A stretch of DNA of 5,571 bases from Rhodospirillales bacterium (GTDB lineage: Bacteria; Pseudomonadota; Alphaproteobacteria; Reyranellales; Reyranellaceae), in contig JABMNB010000242.1 of assembly GCA_013205335.1 (NCBI GenBank), positions 1 through 5,571 of the forward strand, in the 5' to 3' direction. The notes beneath the pieces are model-generated. The model was not told the origin of the DNA. It saw only the letters and a program-made list of their open reading frames with translations, and ran no database searches. The position numbers and the translations under genes were made by a program. Numbering within the stretch: the stretch's first letter is position 1; each line of letters starts with the position of its first letter. Of the stretch, positions 1 to 5,571 are shown piece after piece.

Positions 1-46
1 ATGTTGTTCGCCGGCACTACTGAAAAACCTATTTCAACAGCCTGCT

Positions 47-51
47 AGGAG
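47..51 (+). promoter_or_regulatory. Ribosome binding site of the M81 peptidase gene
   Basis: An AGGAG Shine-Dalgarno core lies 4 nt before the ATG at 56. It supports that ATG as the start, and no other ATG occurs upstream in the same frame within the window. The 46 bases before it hold no convincing promoter. Confidence 0.75.
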
Positions 52-55
52 CCCC

Positions 56-1528
56 ATGCGTCTGTTCACGGCCACGCTCGCCACCGAGCCCAACACCTTC
101 TCCCCCTTGCCGACGAGCCTGCAGAATTATCGCGAGTCGGTGTTCTTCGGGGCCGGCGAGCATCCGGCCGATGCGCCGCGCATGTGCACCGCGCCTTTGT
201 TCGTCGCGCGCGCCCGCGCCAAAGCCGAAGGGTTCGAGCTTGTCGAAGGAAGCTGCTTCGCCGCGAGCCCGGCCGGCACCACCAACCGTGCCGACTACGA
301 GATCATGCGGGACGAGATACTGGGCCAGCTCGAGGCGGCGCTGCCGGTCGACGGGCTGCTGCTCGGGCTGCACGGCGCGATGGTGGCGCATGGTTACGAC
401 GACGTCGAAGGCGACATCATCGAGCGTTGCCGCGCCATAGTTGGACCGAAATGCGTGATCGGCGTCGAACTCGACCCGCATTGCCACCTCACGATGAAGC
501 GGGTTTCGCACGCCGACATCATCGTCCTCTACAAGGAATTTCCCCACACCGATGTCGTCGCGCGTGCCGAGGATGTGCTCGACCTCGTGCTGGCGACCCT
601 GCGCGGCAAGGTCAAGCCGGTCATGTCGGTTTACGATTGCCGGCAGATCCAGAGCTATCCCACGACGATGCAGCCGATGCGCGGACTCGTCGACCGCATC
701 ATGGCGATGGAGGGCAAGGACGGCATCCTGTCCGTCTCGATCGCTCATTGTTTTCCCTATGGCGACGTTCCCGAGATCGGCACGCGCGTGCTGGTGATTG
801 CCGATGGCGACAAGAAGAAGGCCGATGCATTGGCCACCCGGCTGGGAGAGGAGCTGGTCAGCCTGCGCGGCAAGACGCAGCCGCAGGCATTGGGGGTTGC
901 GGCGGGGATCAGCGAGGGCGTGGCCTTCAACGACCTGCCGGTCGTGATCGCCGATCCCTCGGACAATGCCGGCGGTGGTGCGCCATCGGACAATACCGAC
1001 ATTTTGCGTCACCTGATCGAGAAGAATGTCGAAAGCGCCTGCCTCGGGCCGATCTGGGATCCGATCGCCGTGCGCATCTGCTTCGATGCGGGCCTCGGTG
1101 CCCGCATCGGTCTCCGGTTCGGTGGGAAAATTGCCCCGAGTTCCGGCCAGCCGGTCGATGCCGACGTCGAGATCGTGGGTCTTAAGCGCGACGCCTGGCA
1201 AAGCTTCGGACCGACGCAGGTGCCGGTCGGCGACTGTGCCGCGGTTCGCATCGGCGGCGTCGAGGTCGTTCTGATCGCCAAACGTACGCAGGCCACCGGG
1301 CTGGAGCTCTTCACGAATGTCGGAATCGATCCGACGGAGCGGAAGCTGGTCGTGGTGAAGTCGACGAACCATTTCATGGCGGCGTACGGCCCGATTGCCA
1401 AGAAGGTGATCTATGTCGAGTCGAGCGGTCCGCTGCCGCGCGATCACCGCAAGGTACCGTACACGAAGGTCGAACGTCCGATCTGGCCGCTCGACGAAGG
1501 CGCCGCGCCGCGTGGGCTGATCTTCTAG
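56..1528 (+). CDS. M81-family (MlrC/microcystinase C-like) zinc metallopeptidase
   Basis: A complete 490-residue protein, close to the usual M81 length of about 480-510. The family is named for MlrC, which cleaves linearised microcystin; most members have no known substrate. Seen in the sequence: an N-terminal MlrC_N-type domain (about 2-290) with the LLGLHGAMV motif (H106-G107) and E118; the likely zinc site, D140 and H142 in ELDPHCH plus H164 in EFPHTD; and a C-terminal MlrC_C-type domain (about 295-480) with the glycine-rich stretch D299-PSDNAGGGAPSDN and the family hallmark VVKSTNHFMAAYGPIA (433-448). The D-x-H and second-H spacing matches the zinc ligands I recall for MlrC (D167, H169, H191). 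There is no signal peptide or membrane segment, so the enzyme should be cytoplasmic. It lies 66 nt upstream of a peptide-type ABC transporter on the same strand, suggesting it hydrolyses an imported amide or peptide. The family call is strong; the substrate is unknown. Confidence 0.93.
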   Translation: MRLFTATLATEPNTFSPLPTSLQNYRESVFFGAGEHPADAPRMCTAPLFVARARAKAEGFELVEGSCFAASPAGTTNRADYEIMRDEILGQLEAALPVDGLLLGLHGAMVAHGYDDVEGDIIERCRAIVGPKCVIGVELDPHCHLTMKRVSHADIIVLYKEFPHTDVVARAEDVLDLVLATLRGKVKPVMSVYDCRQIQSYPTTMQPMRGLVDRIMAMEGKDGILSVSIAHCFPYGDVPEIGTRVLVIADGDKKKADALATRLGEELVSLRGKTQPQALGVAAGISEGVAFNDLPVVIADPSDNAGGGAPSDNTDILRHLIEKNVESACLGPIWDPIAVRICFDAGLGARIGLRFGGKIAPSSGQPVDADVEIVGLKRDAWQSFGPTQVPVGDCAAVRIGGVEVVLIAKRTQATGLELFTNVGIDPTERKLVVVKSTNHFMAAYGPIAKKVIYVESSGPLPRDHRKVPYTKVERPIWPLDEGAAPRGLIF

Positions 1529-1536
1529 CGTGAAGC

Positions 1537-1566
1537 TGGACAAAGCGGAGCGCTGCTTTGCATACT
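1537..1566 (+). promoter_or_regulatory. Possible sigma70-type promoter for the transporter genes
   Basis: TGGACA (1537-1542, 5 of 6 matches to TTGACA) and CATACT (1561-1566, 4 of 6 matches to TATAAT) are separated by 18 nt. Transcription would then start near 1573. This would let the transporter genes be expressed apart from the peptidase gene. The match is modest and could be chance; the two units may simply share a transcript. Confidence 0.25.
1541..1560 (+). repeat. Short dyad in the peptidase/binding-protein gap
   Basis: CAAAGC (1541-1546) and GCTTTG (1555-1560) form a perfect 6-bp inverted repeat around an 8-nt centre. It overlaps the spacer of the possible promoter, so it could be an operator half-site pair. 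As RNA it would be a weak stem-loop 12 nt after the peptidase stop codon, but no T-run follows, so it is not a convincing terminator. Confidence 0.35.
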
Positions 1567-1589
1567 CTCTGCGGGGAGCAAGGGAGTAT
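1562..1589 (+). promoter_or_regulatory. Hairpin covering the binding-protein ribosome binding site
   Basis: ATACTCTC (1562-1569) can pair with GGGAGTAT (1582-1589) through 8 pairs, one of them a G-U wobble. TGC (1570-1572) then pairs with GCA (1578-1580), leaving a GGGGA loop and one bulged A. The Shine-Dalgarno AAGGGAG (1580-1586, 8 nt before the ATG at 1595) lies in the 3' arm, so folding would hide it. The pairing is read directly from the sequence; any regulatory effect is inferred. Confidence 0.45.
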
Positions 1590-1594
1590 CTCGA

Positions 1595-3181
1595 ATGTTC
1601 AACCGTATCTTAGCGGGCGCGGTCGCGCTGGCCGTTCCGTTCGCCGCGGCACAGGCCCAGGCGCCGGCGCAGGAGAAAGTCCTCAAGGCCGTGATGCACG
1701 CCGACGTGCGCGTCATCGATCCGGTCTGGACGACCCAGACGATCGCCAACATCCACGGTGCGCTGATCTATGACACCCTGTTCGGCAACGACGCGGACCA
1801 GAAGCCGCAGCCGCAGATGGTCGGCAAGTACGAGGTCAGCCCCGACAAGCTTACCTACACGTTCACCCTGCGGGACGGACTCAAGTTTCATGACGGGTCT
1901 CCCGTCACGACCAAGGACGTCATCGCCTCGCTGAAGCGCTGGGGCGCCAAGGACGGCGTCGGCCAGCGCCTGATGGGCTTCGTGACCAAGATGGAGCCGG
2001 TCGACGACAAGACCTTCGCCATGGTCCTCAAGGCGCCGTACGGCATGGTGCTCGAGTCGCTGGGCAAGACCAGCAGCTCGATCCCCGCCATCATGCGCGA
2101 GAAGGATGCGCTGACCGATCCGCAGCAGCAGATTAAGGAGGCGGTGGGGTCCGGTCCCTATATCTTCGCCAAGGACCTGTGGGTGCCCGGCAGCAAGGCG
2201 GTCTATCTCAAGAACAAGGACTACCAGCCGCGCACCGAGGCGCCGTCTTCCTTCGCCGGCGCCAAGATCCCGGGCGTCGACCGCATCGAACTCGTCTGGA
2301 TCTCCGATCCGCAGACGGCGATGTCGGCCCTGATCAACGGCGAGATCGATTTCTACGAGGCCCCGCCCAACGACTTCGTGCCGCTGCTCGAAAAGGCCCG
2401 CGGCGTGAAGCTGCTGAAGACCGGCAAGATCGACAGCACGCAAGGCTTCATCCGCCTCAACCACCTCCAGCCGCCGTTCGACAACGTGAAGGCGCGGCAG
2501 GCGATGTACTACCTGATCAACCAGGAAGACTTCCTGCGCGCCATCGTCGGCAACCCGAAATACTACAAGGTCTGCCCGGCGCTCCTGACTTGCGGCGGTC
2601 CGTACGAGAATGCCGGCGGCCGCGAGTGGATGAAGGAGTACAATCCCAAGAAGGCGCTGCAGCTCCTCAAGGAGGCGGGCTACAAGGGTGAGCCGATCAC
2701 CGTTCTGTCGGCGAGCGACCACGCCACGATTACGCCGGCGACGCAGGTGCTGATCCAGGCGATGCGCGAGGCCGGCATCAACGTCGACGCGCAGTCGATG
2801 GACTGGGGCTCGGTGGTCACCCGCCGCGCCAAGAAGGACCCGCCGGCGCAAGGCGGCTGGAACATCTTCGTCACCACGTCGGGCGGCGTCGGCTCGGCCA
2901 ATCCGGTGCTGCACACCTGGATCGGCGCGGCCTGCGACAAGGGCCTGTTCGGCTGGCCCTGCGACGCAAAGATCGAGGAGCTGCGCAACGCGTTCGGCAT
3001 GGCTCAGACCGAGGAGGAGCGCAAGAAGATCGCCACCGAGCTGCAGGCCCGGGCGATGGAGCAGGTCGTGTACATTCCGTTCGGCCAGTGGGACACGCCG
3101 CTCGCCTATCGCGCCGACAAGATCGACGGTATCGTGCCGAACACGGGTCTCGCCGTGCTCTGGGGGATCACCAAGAAATAA
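1595..3181 (+). CDS. ABC transporter substrate-binding protein, family 5 (DppA/OppA type)
   Basis: A 528-residue periplasmic solute receptor that delivers ligand to the permeases encoded just downstream. The start at 1595 has an AAGGGAG site 8 nt upstream and opens a typical Sec signal peptide: MFNR, a hydrophobic core (about 5-18), and signal peptidase I sites AQA ending at residue 21 or 23. The SBP_bac_5 hallmark spans about 80-115: SPDKLTYTFTLRDGLKFHDG followed by SPVTTKDVIASLKRW. Other family stretches are GSGPYIF (186-191), RLNHLQPPFDNVKARQAMYY (287-306) and VVYIPFGQWDTPLAYR (491-506). Length is normal for the family. Four cysteines in the mature protein (327, 333, 447, 456) could form disulfides. 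The classical DppA/OppA peptide-anchoring aspartate appears to be missing near 430-436, so a peptide ligand should not be assumed. Codon 6 is the gene's only TTA. The family is certain; the ligand is unknown. Confidence 0.95.
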   Translation: MFNRILAGAVALAVPFAAAQAQAPAQEKVLKAVMHADVRVIDPVWTTQTIANIHGALIYDTLFGNDADQKPQPQMVGKYEVSPDKLTYTFTLRDGLKFHDGSPVTTKDVIASLKRWGAKDGVGQRLMGFVTKMEPVDDKTFAMVLKAPYGMVLESLGKTSSSIPAIMREKDALTDPQQQIKEAVGSGPYIFAKDLWVPGSKAVYLKNKDYQPRTEAPSSFAGAKIPGVDRIELVWISDPQTAMSALINGEIDFYEAPPNDFVPLLEKARGVKLLKTGKIDSTQGFIRLNHLQPPFDNVKARQAMYYLINQEDFLRAIVGNPKYYKVCPALLTCGGPYENAGGREWMKEYNPKKALQLLKEAGYKGEPITVLSASDHATITPATQVLIQAMREAGINVDAQSMDWGSVVTRRAKKDPPAQGGWNIFVTTSGGVGSANPVLHTWIGAACDKGLFGWPCDAKIEELRNAFGMAQTEEERKKIATELQARAMEQVVYIPFGQWDTPLAYRADKIDGIVPNTGLAVLWGITKK

Positions 3182-3216
3182 TGTCGTCTCGAGTATGCGT
3201 AGCCGTCGCGCGCAGG

Positions 3217-3245
3217 GAGGCCTTGCCTGATCCGGGCAAGGCCTC
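3217..3245 (+). repeat. Perfect 11-bp intercistronic hairpin before the first permease
   Basis: GAGGCCTTGCC (3217-3227) and GGCAAGGCCTC (3235-3245) are exact reverse complements around a 7-nt loop, TGATCCG; a T-G wobble can shorten the loop to 5 nt. The stem ends 3 nt before the permease ATG. The likely Shine-Dalgarno AAGG (3238-3241) is inside the 3' arm and the stronger GGGAGG (3215-3220) is mostly in the 5' arm. No T-run follows, so it is not a standard intrinsic terminator. In binding-protein transporter operons, hairpins here are known to protect the upstream mRNA and keep the receptor in excess over the membrane parts (malE-malF in E. coli). That role is inferred here. Confidence 0.7.
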
Positions 3246-3248
3246 GTC

Positions 3249-4190
3249 ATGACTGCCTACATCGTACGTCGCCTCTTCGCCACGCTGCCGGTCATGGCGG
3301 TGGTGGCGCTCTTCGTCTTCTTCCTGCTGCGTTTCGCGCCGGGCGATCCGGCGGCGATCATCGCCGGCGAGGACGCGACGGCCGAGTCGATCGCCGCCGT
3401 TCGCGCCAAGCTCGGACTCGACCGGCCGATGGTCGAGCAATTCGTCGTCTGGACTTCGCAGCTTCTGCGCGGCGACATGGGCGTGTCGATCTTCTCCAAC
3501 ATGGCCGTGACGCGCCTCATCTCGCAGCGTCTGGAGCCGACCGTGGCGCTCACGCTCTCGACCCTGTTCGTGGCGGTGGCGCTGGCCGTTCCGATCGGCG
3601 TTCTGGCGGCGTGGAAGGCGCGCAAATGGGTGGACCGCCTGGTCATGGGCTTTGCCGTGCTGGGTTTCGCCATGCCGGTCTTCGTGCTGGCCTACATCCT
3701 GATCTATTTCTTCGCGGTGCAATGGCAGATGCTGCCGGTGCAGGGCTACCAGCCCATGAAGGAGGGGTTCTGGCCCTTCGTCGAGAGCCTGATCCTGCCG
3801 TCGGTGGCGCTGGGCATCACCTACATGGCGCTGATCGCCCGGATCACCCGCGCCTCGATGCTCGAGGTGCTGGCGCAGGACTATATCCGCACCGCCAACT
3901 CGAAGGGCCTGGCGACCGACCGGGTGTTGCTGCTGCATGCGCTGAAGAACGCCGCCGTGCCGATCGTCACGGTGATCGGCATCGGCATCGCCTTGCTGAT
4001 CTCGGGTGTCGTCATCACCGAGACGGTGTTCAACATCCCGGGCCTTGGCCGGCTCACCGTCGATGCCGTGCTCAAGCGTGACTACCCTGTGGTGCAGGGG
4101 CTGATCCTGGTCTTCGCCGGCGCCAAGGTGCTGGTGAACCTGATCATCGACATCTCCTATGCCTTCCTCGATCCGCGGATCCGGTACTGA
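3249..4190 (+). CDS. ABC transporter permease, DppB/OppB type
   Basis: A 313-residue inner-membrane subunit forming half of the transport channel. The start is well fixed: an in-frame TGA sits at 3228-3230 inside the upstream hairpin loop, and the ATG at 3249 opens the canonical N-terminus MTAYIVRRLFATLPVM. Six membrane segments are visible near 9-29, 98-122, 131-157, 177-197, 232-258 and 281-303. The periplasmic region after segment 1 carries the family pattern RFAPGDPA (28-35) and AKLGLDRP (53-60). The cytoplasmic EAA loop that docks on the ATPase covers about 203-235, with DYIRTANSKGL at 211-221. The C-terminus YAFLDPRIRY is also typical. It lies 67 nt after the binding-protein gene and 1 nt before the second permease, so the genes are very likely co-transcribed. 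The family is certain; substrate specificity is not set by this protein. Confidence 0.95.
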   Translation: MTAYIVRRLFATLPVMAVVALFVFFLLRFAPGDPAAIIAGEDATAESIAAVRAKLGLDRPMVEQFVVWTSQLLRGDMGVSIFSNMAVTRLISQRLEPTVALTLSTLFVAVALAVPIGVLAAWKARKWVDRLVMGFAVLGFAMPVFVLAYILIYFFAVQWQMLPVQGYQPMKEGFWPFVESLILPSVALGITYMALIARITRASMLEVLAQDYIRTANSKGLATDRVLLLHALKNAAVPIVTVIGIGIALLISGVVITETVFNIPGLGRLTVDAVLKRDYPVVQGLILVFAGAKVLVNLIIDISYAFLDPRIRY

Positions 4191-4191
4191 C

Positions 4192-5067
4192 ATGGCCGTG
4201 CTTGCCGACGACCTCGCCCTGCCGCCAGCCCGCCGCTTTTCGCTGTGGACGGCGGTGCGGCGCAATCCGACGATTGCGCTGGGAACCGTGCTGCTGTCCC
4301 TGCTGATCGTGATGGCGGTGTTTGCGCCCTTCATCGCCACCAGCGATCCCTTCAAGATCACGCCGATCAACCGGTTGCGGCCGCCGTCGGAGCGCTGGTG
4401 GTTCGGCACCGACCAGTTCGGCCGCGACGTCTTCTCGCGCACCGTGTACGGCGCGCGTGTCTCGCTGATCGTCGGCATCTCGGTAGCAGCCTTTTCGAGC
4501 ATCCTGGGTCTGGCGCTGGGTCTGGCCTGCGGCTATTTCCGCCGCGTCGATGCCATCGTCATGCGGATCATGGACGGGCTGATGGCGATCCCGTCGATCC
4601 TGCTCGCCATCGCGCTTATCACCCTGTCGCGCCCCGGCCTCGGCATCGTGATCGTGGCCATCGTCATCCCGGAGGTGCCGCGCATCGTCCGCGTGGTGCG
4701 CGCCGTCGTCCTATCGATCCGCGCCCAGCCCTATATCGAAAGCGCGATCGCCGGCGGCACCAAGAACTGGAAACTGCTGACGCGCCACATCCTGCCCAAC
4801 ACCCTGGCGCCTCTGATCGTGCAGTCGACCTATGTTTGTGCCTCGGCGATGCTGATCGAGGCGGGCCTCAGCTTCCTGGGCGCCGGCGTGCCGCCCGAAG
4901 TGCCGAGCTGGGGCAACATCATCGCCCAGGGCCGCACCTTCTTCCAGATCGCGCCGTGGACGATCATGATCCCCGGGGCGTTCCTTGCCGTCACGGTGCT
5001 GGCGGTGAACCTGTTGGGCGACGGACTGCGTGACCGGCTCGATCCGCGCCTCGCGAGGCGCCTGTGA
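4192..5067 (+). CDS. ABC transporter permease, DppC/OppC type
   Basis: A 291-residue partner of the preceding DppB-type permease. I place the start at the ATG at 4192, one nt after the upstream TGA, because this gives the normal DppC length and N-terminus. An in-frame ATG at 4159 lies inside the first permease and would add 11 atypical residues. No strong Shine-Dalgarno is visible, so translation probably depends on coupling to the upstream stop. Features: an OppC_N-type first membrane segment (about 28-50); the hallmark FGTDQFGRDVFSR (71-83); further segments near 89-114, 126-146, 148-166, 206-230 and 256-276; an EAA loop around 179-204 (YIESAIAGGTKNW then LLTRHILPN); EAGLSFLGAGV (223-233) with PSWG (238-241); and the closing motif NLLGDGLRDRLDPR (273-286). 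It overlaps the next gene by 4 nt. The assignment is firm. Confidence 0.94.
   Translation: MAVLADDLALPPARRFSLWTAVRRNPTIALGTVLLSLLIVMAVFAPFIATSDPFKITPINRLRPPSERWWFGTDQFGRDVFSRTVYGARVSLIVGISVAAFSSILGLALGLACGYFRRVDAIVMRIMDGLMAIPSILLAIALITLSRPGLGIVIVAIVIPEVPRIVRVVRAVVLSIRAQPYIESAIAGGTKNWKLLTRHILPNTLAPLIVQSTYVCASAMLIEAGLSFLGAGVPPEVPSWGNIIAQGRTFFQIAPWTIMIPGAFLAVTVLAVNLLGDGLRDRLDPRLARRL
5055..5058 (+). promoter_or_regulatory. Ribosome binding site of the ATPase gene
   Basis: GAGG lies 5 nt before the GTG at 5064, inside the last codons of the second permease. Together with the GTGA overlap it supports this GTG as the start. Confidence 0.5.
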
Positions 5068-5571
5068 GTTACATTCTCGAGGTCCGCGACCTCCACACCC
5101 AATTCAGCACCCTCGACGGCGTCGTGCGCGCCGTCGACGGCGTGTCGTTCGACGTGGCGCGCGGCGAGACGCTGGGCATCGTGGGCGAATCGGGCTGCGG
5201 CAAGTCGGTGACGGCGATGTCGATCCTGCGGCTCATCCCGCCGGAGACCGGTCGCATCGCCGCGGGCTCGATCAAGTTCGAGGGTGAGGAGCTCACGACG
5301 CTGACCGAGGCCGAGATGAAACGGCTGCGCGGTCATCGCATCTCGATGATTTTCCAGGAGCCGATGACCAGCCTCAACCCGGTCCTGACCGTCGGCACGC
5401 AGATCGCCGAAAATGTCGTGCGCCATCTTGGCGTGTCGTGGAAGGCGGGGCGGGAGCGGGCGTTCGAGATGCTCGACCTGGTGCGCATCGCCGACTCGCG
5501 GCGCCGGCTCGACGAGTATCCCCACCAGCTTTCGGGCGGCATGCGCCAGCGCGTCATGATCGCGATGGCGC
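5064..5571 (+). CDS. ABC transporter ATP-binding protein, DppD/OppD type (partial, 3' end outside window)
   Basis: The first 169 residues of an ATPase that powers the two permeases from the cytoplasmic face; the full protein would usually be about 320-340 residues. It starts at GTG 5064, and the GTGA overlaps the permease stop TGA, a common sign of translational coupling. An N-terminus MSYILEVRDLHTQF, as in DppD relatives, supports the start. Visible motifs: Walker A GESGCGKS (41-48), the Q-loop region MIFQEPMTSLNP (95-106, Q98), and the ABC signature LSGGM (156-160) followed by RQRVMIAMA. Walker B, the D-loop, the switch histidine and the oligopeptide-type C-terminal extension lie past the window edge. 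The gene is cut by the window, not broken: the frame is open to the last base. A DppF-type second ATPase would be expected next. Confidence 0.94.
   Translation, partial: MSYILEVRDLHTQFSTLDGVVRAVDGVSFDVARGETLGIVGESGCGKSVTAMSILRLIPPETGRIAAGSIKFEGEELTTLTEAEMKRLRGHRISMIFQEPMTSLNPVLTVGTQIAENVVRHLGVSWKAGRERAFEMLDLVRIADSRRRLDEYPHQLSGGMRQRVMIAMA

Noticed and set aside
4..35. Promoter-like hexamers TTGTTC and TATTTC ahead of the M81 gene
   Set aside because: The spacing of 20 nt is too long and both hexamers match consensus poorly; the true promoter may lie outside the window.
1..48. A short reading frame from ATG 1 to TAG 46-48 (15 codons), or an upstream gene tail ending at TGA 21-23
   Set aside because: Both frames are open to the window edge, so either could be the end of an upstream gene. 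There are too few codons to judge and no motif is visible.
184..1185. A 333-codon alternative plus-strand frame inside the M81 gene
   Set aside because: It is an out-of-frame shadow with an Arg/Ala/His-rich translation. The M81 frame carries conserved motifs on both sides of it.
29..1543. A 504-codon open frame on the minus strand across the whole M81 gene
   Set aside because: It runs in codon register with the sense gene and is open only because the sense strand has no TTA, CTA or TCA codons. Its translation is rich in Arg, Asp, His and Ala with no recognisable domain, while the sense protein has clear family motifs.
3217..3248. Intrinsic terminator after the binding-protein gene
   Set aside because: The stem is strong but no T-run follows on either strand, and the permease start codon begins 3 nt later. 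Termination here would separate genes that clearly belong together.
1610..3250. A 546-codon open frame on the minus strand across the binding-protein gene
   Set aside because: It is an in-register shadow ending exactly at the single sense TTA codon. The product is low-complexity Arg/Leu/Asp/His-rich and has no family features.
4159..4191. Earlier start for the second permease at ATG 4159
   Set aside because: It would add 11 residues encoded inside the first permease and unlike DppC N-termini; ATG 4192, just after the upstream stop, fits family length and coupling better.
3168..4502. A 444-codon open frame on the minus strand across the first permease gene
   Set aside because: It is an in-register shadow of the permease that runs into a different register over the second permease. 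The translation is His/Arg/Asp/Gln-rich and matches nothing recognisable.

Overview
This 5.6 kb window is GC-rich, densely coding, and all real genes read on the + strand. The codon use (almost no TTA, CTA or TCA codons), the short intergenic gaps and the types of protein encoded suggest a soil- or plant-associated alphaproteobacterium (Rhizobiales or Rhodospirillales type). That placement is an inference from style, not from a marker gene.

Layout: (1) 56-1528, a complete M81-family (MlrC/microcystinase-C-like) zinc metallopeptidase with no signal peptide, so probably cytoplasmic. (2) 1529-1594, a 66-nt gap with two neighbouring dyads, a possible weak promoter and a Shine-Dalgarno sequence held in a hairpin arm. 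(3) 1595-3181, a secreted family-5 (DppA/OppA-type) solute-binding protein. (4) 3182-3248, a 67-nt gap with a perfect 11-bp hairpin ending 3 nt before the next start codon. (5) 3249-4190, a DppB-type inner-membrane permease. (6) 4192-5067, a DppC-type permease starting 1 nt after the previous stop. (7) 5064-5571, a DppD-type ABC ATPase overlapping the permease by 4 nt and cut by the window edge just after its LSGGM signature. A second ATPase (DppF type) would be expected downstream but is out of view. No stretch longer than 300 bases lacks a gene.

Together the genes look like one uptake-and-cleave unit. The binding protein captures a solute in the periplasm, the two permeases and the ATPase(s) import it, and the M81 hydrolase could cut it in the cytoplasm. 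The substrate cannot be read from the sequence. The binding protein appears to lack the aspartate with which classical DppA/OppA proteins hold the peptide amino terminus, so an unusual or modified peptide, or a non-peptide amide, is as likely as an ordinary dipeptide.

I see no mobile element, CRISPR array, RNA gene or clearly novel defence-type system. The most interesting points are the pairing of the M81 enzyme with its own transporter and the two hairpins that cover the translation starts of the binding protein and the first permease.
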